Shown here piece by piece: positions 1 to 7,334 of a DNA stretch of 14,052 bases. The stretch's first letter is position 1, and each line of letters opens with the position of its first letter. Source of the DNA: a bacterium (lineage in GTDB: Bacteria; Muiribacteriota; Ozemobacteria; Ozemobacterales; Ozemobacteraceae). The position numbers and the translations under genes are program-made. Below the pieces are notes generated by a model. It was given only the letters and a program-made list of their open reading frames with translations. It made no database searches and was not told the origin of the DNA. Location: NCBI GenBank assembly GCA_016192885.1, contig JACPTH010000078.1, positions 1-14,052 of the forward strand, read 5' to 3'.

Positions 1-183
1 AAATCCTACGATTAAAACAGAGTTTACCCCAAGTTGGGGCAACGCATTATCGCTATTTGACAGAAAGAGGGGCTTGCCAAAAATGCAAATTTCAAAAGGA
101 ATGTTGCCCACAGAATTCACCGGCAGGGCGATCCCTCCAAAATTAGGAAAATTTTGCTTTGAAATAAAATGAAAATCATTCAA
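1..183 (-). CDS. Possible partial ORF at the left edge, function unknown
   Basis: This minus-strand frame is open for 61 codons from a TTG at 181-183 to the left edge, with an in-frame TGA just upstream (190-192). The translation reads like ordinary protein (segments such as FGGIALPVNSVGNIPFEI and LGVNSVLIVGF) and seems more natural than the plus-strand frame over the same bases. There is no ATG and no visible Shine-Dalgarno site, so it could also be a degraded gene fragment or chance. No family is recognised. If real, it would be transcribed divergently from the pilin-type operon. Confidence 0.25.
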   Translation of the reverse strand, partial: MNDFHFISKQNFPNFGGIALPVNSVGNIPFEICIFGKPLFLSNSDNALPQLGVNSVLIVGF

Positions 184-409
184 TAACGGTCAAAAAAACG
201 ATTTTTTTCACGCCTTCCCTGGGTAGGAGGCCACCCCGAGGCTCAAGGTTACGTGAAGGAATTCGCCGGACCTGCTGAACCGGGAAACCTCGAGACGCTC
301 GACTTCTCCCCTGATTCTTTTGGCTAATTACCTAAATTTACTGAGCCCTTAACCGGCATTGAATAGCCTCTCATCCAACAGACCAGCGCGATTATGATAT
401 AATAATTCC
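184..409. other. Non-coding stretch with a GC-rich, possibly structured segment
   Basis: No convincing gene is seen here. Positions 211-310 are about 60% G+C by eye count, clearly richer than the AT-rich flanks. They contain a perfect 5-bp hairpin with a 3-base loop (TCGAG-acg-CTCGA, 290-302) and a CCGG...CCGG pairing (266-269 with 280-283). I compared it with SRP RNA, tRNA, tmRNA and common riboswitch cores and found no convincing match. It could be a small RNA, a leader, a decayed repeat copy or simply a local composition change. Positions 311-390 are AT-rich and featureless. Confidence 0.3.
398..403 (+). promoter_or_regulatory. Candidate -10 box for a leaderless operon transcript
   Basis: A perfect TATAAT lies 6 bases before the ATG at 410, so transcription would start at or next to the A of the start codon. 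No Shine-Dalgarno sequence precedes that ATG, and an in-frame TGA at 395-397 rules out an upstream start. A good -35 box is not seen; the 17-bp position reads CCAACA, which matches TTGACA at 3 of 6. A second possible -10, TATGAT, is at 393-398. Confidence 0.5.
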
Positions 410-2569
410 ATGAAAAAACCCCTATGGGAAAAACCCAACGGTTCCGTCACATTCATTCTAATCGGCCTTGTCAGCGTAATGATTATTTTTGCCTTTGCGC
501 TTTCTCGAAGGTTTTCCGGTCACACTCAAATTTTTACCCTTGTTGATAGCACGCAAGTTGCTCGGAATTTTTTGGAATCCTATGTCGGCGATGTCTACCG
601 ACAGGTTAGAATTCTGGTTAACCAAAATGATTCGGAAGTTTTTAAGGCCTTCCGAGAACCGGGGAAAGGCGATCGCCAAATTAAAATAAAGTACGAGGCA
701 TGCGAGCTCCTAAAAAAGTTGCAAGACGAGTTAAAAATCGATTTGGACGGAGAACCAACGGTTTCCCTTGCTTCAATGACCCCGATGGGTTACCCCTCAA
801 TTCTGGTGGTCCCGAAAGAATCCGCGGGCGCGGAAAAATATGGAGACCTTACAATTCGCTGTACGATTAAGTTTAACAAGCATAAGTATTCGTTAACGGT
901 TAAACATTTATTCAAGGTTGTGATGCGTTTGACTCCAATGCTGCGCGAATTCATTTTATTTTGCGATCAATTTCATTTAGAGCAAAAATCTCCCTTCGGT
1001 TCGCAAGATTTAGTGAATATCTTGGAAATGAAAAACGGCATGGTCCCTCCTGCACGATACCCATGGGTTCTAGATTCCTTTGGTTCCGGTGACAACAAAG
1101 AACGAAATGGGCGGGTGTTTCTCGGCGGAGACAGCCGCAATATTTTTTTGAACCTCGGCGGGGAAGCGAGATTTAATGGGAGCATTTTTGGCGACTTGTG
1201 GCAAATTTCCCCTAAATTTTTTTCCGTCGCCAAAGATGAACCGGATCTCCAGTTTAAGAAGGAAGCAATTTTCCCGAAAGGGTTTGGAAATGAACAGGTC
1301 GAACTTAGAGGGTTAAGAATTCCTTTAAAGAAATATCGAGGACATTCCGCAATCATGGGAATAGTTGGGTTTTGCGCTGAGATAGATGATAAAGACGACA
1401 TTGGGTTCTTTAAAAATTCCTCCCGCGATATTGATACTTTTCTTAAACCTGACCCAAGTTTTAAAGAATTATCGCAATTCGACCGAAAATCCCTTGCCAA
1501 TTCATCCGCTCTTAGATTGCGCGGTCTATTTAAACCTGCATTAAGTTCCACCCCGTTACCAGATGATCTTCAATATTCCGGCCCCGATCGAGAAATTTTT
1601 GGAAATGTTTTTGGGCGCTTTTTTCTTCTTACCTTTTTCAGTTTTGGCTCTATGAGCGGCGGGGGCCAAGAACTTATCTACGGTTCTTCAGCCCCACCTC
1701 CGTATTATGATTATTCCCACACGATTTCAATCAGTTTCGCGGATTCAGCTCAACATCCTTATTCTGAATATATGTCCCGCGTCGTTTCGGGAGGAGCGGA
1801 TTTCTCCGGTACGACAATTCCGGCGAATTATTTTAAAATCAACCAAGAAGGAGGAAAGCAAGAGGGGGGAAAGGTTTTAACCTATACCGATTTTCACCCC
1901 AAAGATAATCTTGCCCTTTCCAAACCTTTTGACACCTTCGCCGAAGAATGGTTTCAAATCTTCCCTGCGGGCTCAACCCAGGCGAAAAAAAATGTTCAAG
2001 CGCGAATTTGCAAGTTTTTTAAAAATCAATCCAAATTTAAGGAGTCAATCGGATTTCCGGATAGATTTTGGGTTGATGGCGTGGTTTATATCGACGGCCC
2101 GCTTGATTTGAAAGAAGGTATCTCCACGTCGGACATCCGCGGTGGAGTTGTTTTGGTAAAGGGTCCGATTACCCTCGGAAACATCTCGCGAGGCCTTTCC
2201 GATATTAGTAAAACCCCAATGGAACTTTTAGAAAAGAAAATTGAGGGAATCACCCAAGACAAATTTCTCACGTTTGTAAGTATTAACGGCGGGCTCATTA
2301 ACTTGGTAGGGGACAAACATTTGGGTGTACAGTTAATTTCGTTGCGACCCCGCCTATCCGCTCCAACGGACCAAATAAAATGGACGCAGAGCGACCAGGT
2401 TTGGTTCGCGGGCGGAATCGCCGTAAGCACGCCAAATCTAAAACAGAGGGTTCAAGATTTCAAAAATGTTCCACTATTTTTGTATGCTCCCCATATGTCT
2501 GACGAGAAACCTTCCCTTGCGGCTTACATAGATTCCCCGTTAAAGGGATACGCATTTTATGTTGAATAA
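410..2569 (+). CDS. Large PilX/GspK-like pilus or pseudopilus protein
   Basis: A 719-residue protein with a short basic N-terminus and one membrane helix (about residues 13-31) after a Gly at 11, followed by an amphipathic helical stretch (about 45-70). This layout resembles PilX/GspK-type minor pilins: a possible type IV prepilin site at G11/S12, but position 5 of the mature form is Ile, not the usual Glu, as in proteins that sit at the pilus or pseudopilus tip. Typical PilX proteins are near 200 residues and GspK near 330, so this is unusually large. Near residues 553-595 the alternating pattern VVYIDGPLDL...GGVVLVKGPITLG resembles the beta-strand repeats seen in C-terminal parts of some PilX-like proteins. 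It is first in a five-gene run, overlapping the next gene by 11 bases. Start: ATG 410 is the only ATG after an in-frame TGA; no ribosome site is visible. The family call is inferred from the N-terminus and neighbours. Confidence 0.75.
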   Translation: MKKPLWEKPNGSVTFILIGLVSVMIIFAFALSRRFSGHTQIFTLVDSTQVARNFLESYVGDVYRQVRILVNQNDSEVFKAFREPGKGDRQIKIKYEACELLKKLQDELKIDLDGEPTVSLASMTPMGYPSILVVPKESAGAEKYGDLTIRCTIKFNKHKYSLTVKHLFKVVMRLTPMLREFILFCDQFHLEQKSPFGSQDLVNILEMKNGMVPPARYPWVLDSFGSGDNKERNGRVFLGGDSRNIFLNLGGEARFNGSIFGDLWQISPKFFSVAKDEPDLQFKKEAIFPKGFGNEQVELRGLRIPLKKYRGHSAIMGIVGFCAEIDDKDDIGFFKNSSRDIDTFLKPDPSFKELSQFDRKSLANSSALRLRGLFKPALSSTPLPDDLQYSGPDREIFGNVFGRFFLLTFFSFGSMSGGGQELIYGSSAPPPYYDYSHTISISFADSAQHPYSEYMSRVVSGGADFSGTTIPANYFKINQEGGKQEGGKVLTYTDFHPKDNLALSKPFDTFAEEWFQIFPAGSTQAKKNVQARICKFFKNQSKFKESIGFPDRFWVDGVVYIDGPLDLKEGISTSDIRGGVVLVKGPITLGNISRGLSDISKTPMELLEKKIEGITQDKFLTFVSINGGLINLVGDKHLGVQLISLRPRLSAPTDQIKWTQSDQVWFAGGIAVSTPNLKQRVQDFKNVPLFLYAPHMSDEKPSLAAYIDSPLKGYAFYVE

Positions 2570-3014
2570 ATATCCTCAACGCTTGGCTTTTTCAATGATT
2601 GAATTATTGATAGGAATTGTAATTTTTAGCCTCGCCATGCTACCTCTTCTATCCCTTGCGATGAGTTCGAGCAGAGGAGCTTATTCGGTTGGAAAACACA
2701 TGATGGCCGGTCAAATTGCTCAAGAAAGTCAGATCAAAGTATCGGAAACATCAAAACTAGGAAAAATCAATCTTTTAGAAGATGACGACCTCAAGAGTGC
2801 TCTGACAACCATTGGAAATGAAGCCATTTCATGGGATTTGAACAGACAGTTTAAGAATTTCACTTATGAGGTTATCATGAGGGAACCATCGGGTGAAGAT
2901 AAAGGGAAAATGTTCCTTGTTGCGGTAAAGGTAGGTTGGCGTGTTGATGAAGGCAAGGAATCATCAAGGCAATTCATGACGATAAGTTCGATTAAGTACA
3001 AGGATGTTTTGTAG
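2559..3014 (+). CDS. PilV/GspI-like prepilin
   Basis: A 151-residue protein with a type IV prepilin N-terminus: short leader ending in Ala10, then FSMIELLIG and a hydrophobic helix to about residue 35. Glu15 is Glu5 of the predicted mature form, which normally pairs with the N-terminal amine of the neighbouring subunit. The residue before the cleavage site is Ala rather than the nearly invariant Gly, which could slow processing. The hydrophobic helix with Pro (AMLPLLSLAM) and the short C-terminal domain fit the PilV/GspI group. It starts inside the end of the preceding gene, with AAGGGA about 10 bases upstream, and is followed 5 bases later by the PilW-like gene. Probably an inner-membrane protein recruited to a pilus or pseudopilus tip. 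Confidence 0.82.
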   Translation: MLNKYPQRLAFSMIELLIGIVIFSLAMLPLLSLAMSSSRGAYSVGKHMMAGQIAQESQIKVSETSKLGKINLLEDDDLKSALTTIGNEAISWDLNRQFKNFTYEVIMREPSGEDKGKMFLVAVKVGWRVDEGKESSRQFMTISSIKYKDVL

Positions 3015-3019
3015 AGTCG

Positions 3020-3535
3020 ATGAAACCTTGCAATGGCATGTCGGTGATTGAGATTTTGGTTGTATTGACCCTTTCGAGCGTAATACTCCTTGGGGCGACA
3101 ACGATTATGGGCCGAACCACCCGAACCTTTAAAAAAGGTTCAGATATGCTAAACACTCAGGTCCTTTTAAATAGTATAGTTGAACAACTTCGTTCGGATA
3201 TCAGGTCTCTCCAGGAATTGCATGAGTGTAAACCGGGGTCGTTAAAATTCACGATTGTTCGCGGGGGAGCCAAGCTTCCCGTTTCATATTTATTTTCAAA
3301 TCAGACATTGATTCGAACCGAAGAAGGTAAAGAGAAAGACTTTCACGGAGCTGGCCAAGTTGAATCGCTTGTTTTTTCTCAAAGGCTTTCCAGGGAAAAC
3401 ACTTTTCAAAGCCTCGATGTAGCTATGCAATTAAAATCCGATGAAAAGGGAGAAGGAAAATCTTCCCAACTCTCGATTTTTTGTCAGTTTTTTTCAAAAT
3501 GTCTTGAAAATCCAAACCCCTTGTGGAGGTATTAA
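3020..3535 (+). CDS. PilW/GspJ-like prepilin
   Basis: A 171-residue protein with a six-residue leader ending in Gly6, then MSVIEILVVLTLSS and a hydrophobic helix to about residue 30. Cleavage after Gly6 puts Glu11 at mature position 5, the canonical arrangement for type IV prepilin peptidase substrates. The soluble part has the LNSIVEQLRSDIRSL helix typical of PilW/GspJ proteins, followed by a beta-rich region. It lies 5 bases after the PilV-like gene and 1 base before the TPR gene. Its own ribosome site is poor (AAGGA 15 bases upstream), so translation may be coupled to the gene before it. With its two upstream neighbours it matches the K-I-J trio that forms a pseudopilus tip. Confidence 0.82.
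   Translation: MKPCNGMSVIEILVVLTLSSVILLGATTIMGRTTRTFKKGSDMLNTQVLLNSIVEQLRSDIRSLQELHECKPGSLKFTIVRGGAKLPVSYLFSNQTLIRTEEGKEKDFHGAGQVESLVFSQRLSRENTFQSLDVAMQLKSDEKGEGKSSQLSIFCQFFSKCLENPNPLWRY
3525..3529 (+). promoter_or_regulatory. Ribosome binding site that fixes the TPR gene start
   Basis: GGAGG lies 7 bases before ATG 3537. It decides against the in-frame ATG at 3441, which lies well inside the PilW-like gene. Confidence 0.8.
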
Positions 3536-3536
3536 T

Positions 3537-4553
3537 ATGCGTAAGTCTTTTCCGGTGATTCTCTTATTTTGGATAACTCTTGCTTTCTTCCTTCCTCTAT
3601 TCGCGCAAGACCTCAAGGAAACCTTAAAAAAAGGACGGGCTTTTGAAAAGGAAAAAAAATTTGAAGACGCGCTTGCTTTGTACAAGCAACATCTTGAAAA
3701 GGAGTCTTCCGAAGAAGTTTACAAGGAGATTTGTTCCCTGCTTGGTAAACTGAGGAAGTACGAGGATGCCGAGAAGATTTTGAATGACGGTTTATCAAAA
3801 CTTCCGAAAAGCGTATCCTTATTGAATTTAATGGGTTTGATTAAATTAAAGCGAGGAACCGTGCAAGAGGCGCAAGCGGTATGGAAAAAAGCCTTGACTA
3901 TCGATCCAAGAAATTTGTTCGCGAAACAATGGCTTCAAAAAACGAAAGAAAAAAGCTCGGCCCCCTCAATTCAAAGCGCTGATTTTTCCCCCGAACCGAC
4001 CGCAATCGCTTCCTCTGAAGCTAAACTTTCCTTGGCCGAGCAGGAAAAACTGGCTTTAAAATTGTATGACGAGATGTTTCATGCGGACAAATGGGAATTT
4101 GACATTTTTGTCAAAGCTCACAAGGAGGTGATTGAAAAATGCCCCGATGTCGAACTTGCCCAAGAATCGTGTTGGCGATTATCTAACTTGTATCTTCAGG
4201 GCTATGACGAACCTGATTACGACGGTATCATTGAGGTGCTTGGGCACCTAATTAAGAATTATCCAAACTCACCCTTCCTTCCTGACGCCAAAAACAGGCT
4301 TTTGAACGCTTTTCAATCGACCGGGCGTAGCGATAAAGTGGTTGAATTGTATGAAGAGCTTTTCAAATTAAACCCCCAACCAAGCGATCGACAATTCATG
4401 ACCTGGAACCTTGAATACGGCGATGCCCTTGCGGCTATCGGGAAAAAGGATGAAGCAAAAAAAATCTATGAGGGAGTTATCCAGCGAGATAACAACCAAG
4501 ATCAGCTTGAAGCCCGTGTCGCCCGAAATCGGCTTTCCGCGATGAGTCACTAG
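3537..4553 (+). CDS. Exported TPR-repeat protein
   Basis: A 338-residue protein with a clear signal peptide (MRK, hydrophobic stretch 6-22, likely cleavage LFA/Q after residue 23), so it acts outside the cytoplasm. Tetratricopeptide-like helix pairs fill residues 25-126 (for example KFEDALALYKQHLEK and GTVQEAQAVWKKALTIDP) and about 205-318 (SPFLPDAKNRLLNAFQ, KKDEAKKIYEGVIQRD), separated by a Ser/Ala/Pro-containing linker near 140-165. TPRs are protein-binding scaffolds; the position directly after three pilin-type genes suggests a role in assembling or anchoring that machine, in the way PilF or PilQ-associated TPR proteins do, but this is inferred from context only. The start is chosen by GGAGG and the signal peptide. 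It is followed 8 bases later by the GH13 gene. Confidence 0.85.
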   Translation: MRKSFPVILLFWITLAFFLPLFAQDLKETLKKGRAFEKEKKFEDALALYKQHLEKESSEEVYKEICSLLGKLRKYEDAEKILNDGLSKLPKSVSLLNLMGLIKLKRGTVQEAQAVWKKALTIDPRNLFAKQWLQKTKEKSSAPSIQSADFSPEPTAIASSEAKLSLAEQEKLALKLYDEMFHADKWEFDIFVKAHKEVIEKCPDVELAQESCWRLSNLYLQGYDEPDYDGIIEVLGHLIKNYPNSPFLPDAKNRLLNAFQSTGRSDKVVELYEELFKLNPQPSDRQFMTWNLEYGDALAAIGKKDEAKKIYEGVIQRDNNQDQLEARVARNRLSAMSH

Positions 4554-4561
4554 TATCTTTT

Positions 4562-6013
4562 ATGATTGATTCGAATATTATTGCAAGCTTTTTTCTGAAT
4601 GAGAATCCGCGTTTATTTAAACCAATTTCCGATGACCTTAAGGGAAGAATTTACGCCGATCTTCCTCATCGTTATTTTGCGGATGTCGAGTCCCTAAAAC
4701 TCTATGTTCGAGATCTTAGGAATTTAGGAGCAAATGTCCTTCTTCTTCTCCCGCATTTTTACCCCTGTTTTTCAGAGTATGTCGTAAAAGACTACGAGCG
4801 GCCTTGCCCCCTTTTTGGAACATGGGAGGTTTTCGCGGAATTCATGAAATTCGTGGAAACCCTTGGAATGGATCGCATGATCGATATCCCATTTAATCAT
4901 GCGGATTGGGAGGCCGAACATTTAAAAAGATCCTGGTACAAGAATTCCAAAAATCGCGGTATTGAAGCCGGAACGGATGATTTTGACGCGAATGGAAAAC
5001 GTGTCAGAATTAATTGGGGAGCCTATGAATTAGATAATGGAAACCCGGAACTACTTCAATATTGGCTGGAGAAGGTAATTTTCCCGCATATCTCCGATTA
5101 CAATGTTAATGCGATTCGAATCGATGCCGCCTGGGGCCTTGACCCGAATGGCTTGGCGACCATAATCAAGAAAACTAAGGAAAAGTTTCCGTACGTTTGG
5201 TTTGTCGCTGAAAACCTTGGAATGGATCGCTTGATTAATTTAGCCTCTTCCGGTTTAAAAGCCGGCGGGGACCGCTATTTCAATAACTTTTATTGGTATG
5301 AAGGCGGCCGTTACATCCCATCGGATGTATATCGGTTTTATAAACGTTCGCAAGGAAAGCCCACCTGCAATTTATGGAGCAGCCACGATGTTTTGATGCC
5401 TGCCATGAGAGCCCTTGGAGTGTTGCGATCGGAAAGCCTTGGGAAACTCAATGATAAAGCTCTTCACAGGCAGATCATCGAAAGAGACGGAGTTAAAAGT
5501 CTTTCTCAACTTTCAAAGGATGAGCAAAATAATGTCGTTCGTTTAATGAAGCTTGATTTTTTGCTCGCAGCCTTTCTTTCCACTGACCTAATGTGGGTGG
5601 CAGGTTCGGAAAAATGCCTTCTTGAAAGAGTTGATGTTTTACGCTCCGGTCCGAATAATTTTGGATTGGGGATTAATTCGGATCTTTTTCCTTTTATTGC
5701 CACGGTCTTAAATGCTCGCGGTTCTGATTTGTTTTTTAACCGGGAAGGAGTGGTGATACCCTTCGGTGAATGGCGCAGGGGCCGCGTTGGATGCAAGGGA
5801 TATGTTAAGCGAGTCGGTCGCAGAATTTGCATGGTTGCGGTAAACAATGACTTAAAGAATTCTTCGGTTTGTCCCATTCCTACGCTTCTGAGGGCCGAAA
5901 ATCGCGTGTGCGAAATCGCTCCCTATGGTTATAGAAGCGGCCCGACAAGCTGTATTTCGTCTTCTTTGGCCCTGGAACCTGGGCAGGGTCTATTTCTTTA
6001 TTCCTGCCCATAA
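4562..6013 (+). CDS. GH13 (alpha-amylase clan) glycoside hydrolase or transferase
   Basis: A 483-residue protein with the four conserved GH13 regions in order: region I around D108-H113 (DIPFNH), region II with R186 and D188 (AIRIDAAW), region III with E217 (VWFVAENLG) and region IV with H275-D276 (WSSHD). D188, E217 and D276 are the expected nucleophile, acid/base and transition-state stabiliser, so the enzyme should be active on alpha-glucans. There is no signal peptide, so it is probably cytoplasmic. The flow of the barrel (FGTWEVFAEFMKFVETLG, then WGAYELDNGNPELLQYWLEKV) is somewhat like GlgE-type maltosyltransferases or related amylases, but the substrate cannot be set from sequence alone. 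It follows the TPR gene by 8 bases without a visible Shine-Dalgarno site, and ends a pilin-type operon, an unusual place for it. Confidence 0.85.
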   Translation: MIDSNIIASFFLNENPRLFKPISDDLKGRIYADLPHRYFADVESLKLYVRDLRNLGANVLLLLPHFYPCFSEYVVKDYERPCPLFGTWEVFAEFMKFVETLGMDRMIDIPFNHADWEAEHLKRSWYKNSKNRGIEAGTDDFDANGKRVRINWGAYELDNGNPELLQYWLEKVIFPHISDYNVNAIRIDAAWGLDPNGLATIIKKTKEKFPYVWFVAENLGMDRLINLASSGLKAGGDRYFNNFYWYEGGRYIPSDVYRFYKRSQGKPTCNLWSSHDVLMPAMRALGVLRSESLGKLNDKALHRQIIERDGVKSLSQLSKDEQNNVVRLMKLDFLLAAFLSTDLMWVAGSEKCLLERVDVLRSGPNNFGLGINSDLFPFIATVLNARGSDLFFNREGVVIPFGEWRRGRVGCKGYVKRVGRRICMVAVNNDLKNSSVCPIPTLLRAENRVCEIAPYGYRSGPTSCISSSLALEPGQGLFLYSCP

Positions 6014-6154
6014 GGGATTTTCGTATCTCCAATAATTCCGGGTAAAATGAAAATCATCGGTAAAACTGAGAACATATTTGATGAACCCAAGATTGTTCGT
6101 GATAAATACAAACGCTATCTCTAAATTTGTTACGACCAGCGCGAAATTTAGCGC
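6014..6154. other. Convergent intergenic gap without a clear terminator
   Basis: This 141-base AT-rich gap separates two converging genes. A near-palindrome, GCGC-gaaattta-GCGC (6139-6154), touches the stop codon of the minus-strand gene. It has no T-rich tail on either side. A T7 run at 6173-6179 lies inside the minus-strand gene after a weak GCGC/GCGC pairing (6151-6154 with 6165-6168) and could at best be a poor plus-strand terminator. Confidence 0.3.
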
Positions 6155-7297
6155 TTACTTCTCCGCGCCCGATTTTTTTAAAATAGATAAGTCGGCAACG
6201 AGGTGCTCAGAGAGTTCTTTTAGATTGCTTGAAGGAACTTCTTTTATCAGCTTGTTTAGTTCTTCAATGGCTTCCCTTGGCATTCCCTTGCGGCGATAGG
6301 CTTCACCCATCAAGTAGTAGGCTTTGTCTTGAATGCAACTTCCCGGAAATTCGGAAACAATCTTTTTGGCATGATCGATCGCCTTGTCAAATTCTTTGTT
6401 CCGAACAGCTTCTTCAGCCTTTTTCCAAGCGGGAAGAAGAATGCTTCCCTTCTTGCCTGCCTTTTGAATAATGGAAAGAAGGAGCTTGGCTTCATCCTGA
6501 AAAACTCCATCATTTTTCGGTTCCCCAATTTTTTCAAGTGCTACGCGGGCATCGTCCACTTTTTCCATTAGAAGAAGGGCGTTTGCGGCAACAATTGCGG
6601 CGAAAGCTTTTTCTTCGGGATCGGAAAGCTTTTCAATTACATTCGCGGCGTGTTTTGCCGCATCTTTATACAACCCTCTTAAAAGCTCATCCCTAGCTTG
6701 GGCCGAAAGGTTCTTTTCGCTTTGCGGCAATTGGTAGGTTTCAGATAAGGGTGAAATTTTTCCCTTAAAAAAAGTGAAAACCGATGTCTTTTCGGCAAAC
6801 CCCTCCATGTCAGCAAACGCTTTCACATGGCGGATTAGAATGTCTTTTTTTCCGTCGCCGTTTAAATCGGCAAAAAACGCCTTTGCTCCCTGCAAACCTT
6901 CTAATTCCCAAATAGTCTTAAAAACTTCAGCTTGCCTTTGAAGAAGAACCAGGTCGGAGTAACCCCCTGAGCCGCCCGGATCTAGAACTAGAAGTACCTC
7001 TTTAACTCCGTCTCCGTCTATGTCTCCCGCCTTCAGTGCGCTTATTGCGCCTCCTTCGGAGGAGAAAATCTCGATTGGCTGGTTAGAACCTGTCTTTAAC
7101 AGCAAGCGATCAATTCCCTCTCCCTGAAGCATACCAGGATCATGGCTTATGACTAATCTTCCCGATTCTCCCAAATCTAATCCCAGGGTTTCCTGAAGCC
7201 CAAATAAAGGGGAAAAAATGGGGGAAGTAAAAAACAAAACAATCAGCATTTTCTCAAAATATTTTTGCAAGTTGCTCTTTTGGATAAATTTAAGCAT
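6155..7297 (-). CDS. Exported protein with VCBS/FG-GAP-like calcium loops and TPR-like helices
   Basis: A 380-residue protein. An N-terminal hydrophobic segment (about residues 17-33, MLIVLFFTSPIFSPLFG) suggests export. Two loops with the calcium-binding pattern of VCBS/FG-GAP repeats follow: DIDGDGVKE (92-100) and DLNGDGKKD (144-152), each followed by a beta strand (VLLVL, ILIR). Residues about 199-260 and 293-355 are helical with TPR character (FDKAIDHAKKIVSEFP, then AYYLMGEAYRRKGMPREAIEELNKL). The loops may stabilise a small propeller-like domain and the TPRs may bind a partner at the cell envelope; the actual role is unknown. The start is supported by GGAGG 7 bases upstream. The gene follows the lytic transglycosylase gene by 37 bases on the same strand, so the two are probably co-transcribed. 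Confidence 0.85.
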   Translation of the reverse strand: MLKFIQKSNLQKYFEKMLIVLFFTSPIFSPLFGLQETLGLDLGESGRLVISHDPGMLQGEGIDRLLLKTGSNQPIEIFSSEGGAISALKAGDIDGDGVKEVLLVLDPGGSGGYSDLVLLQRQAEVFKTIWELEGLQGAKAFFADLNGDGKKDILIRHVKAFADMEGFAEKTSVFTFFKGKISPLSETYQLPQSEKNLSAQARDELLRGLYKDAAKHAANVIEKLSDPEEKAFAAIVAANALLLMEKVDDARVALEKIGEPKNDGVFQDEAKLLLSIIQKAGKKGSILLPAWKKAEEAVRNKEFDKAIDHAKKIVSEFPGSCIQDKAYYLMGEAYRRKGMPREAIEELNKLIKEVPSSNLKELSEHLVADLSILKKSGAEK

Positions 7298-7304
7298 TGG
7301 CGGC

Positions 7305-7309
7305 CCTCC
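7305..7309 (-). promoter_or_regulatory. Ribosome binding site for the VCBS/TPR gene
   Basis: CCTCC on the plus strand gives GGAGG on the minus strand, 7 bases before the ATG at 7295-7297. It sits in the short gap after the transglycosylase gene and supports that start. Confidence 0.8.
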
Positions 7310-7334
7310 GAGTGATTGCTACTTTCGTCGTACT

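Noticed and set aside
2..172. Plus-strand open frame at the left edge (56 codons ending at TGA 170-172)
   Set aside because: The translation is rich in unusual residue runs and looks like the shadow of the minus-strand frame; neither is proven, but the minus-strand reading seems better.
211..310. SRP RNA (4.5S) on the minus strand
   Set aside because: AGGTCCGG is present, but the GGAA loop and the AGCAG motif that must follow are missing.
973..1551. Minus-strand open frame of 192 codons inside the PilX/GspK-like gene
   Set aside because: It lies wholly within a longer gene of ordinary composition, has no ribosome site and no family resemblance; it is a shadow frame.
3441..3536. A longer N-terminus for the TPR protein, starting at ATG 3441
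   Set aside because: It would overlap the PilW-like gene by about 95 bases and place a poorly hydrophobic segment before the signal peptide; GGAGG and the signal peptide support ATG 3537.
6139..6179. Terminator between the converging GH13 and VCBS/TPR genes
   Set aside because: The GCGC pairings are only 4 bp, and the T7 run is inside the minus-strand gene and separated from the stem; too weak to call.
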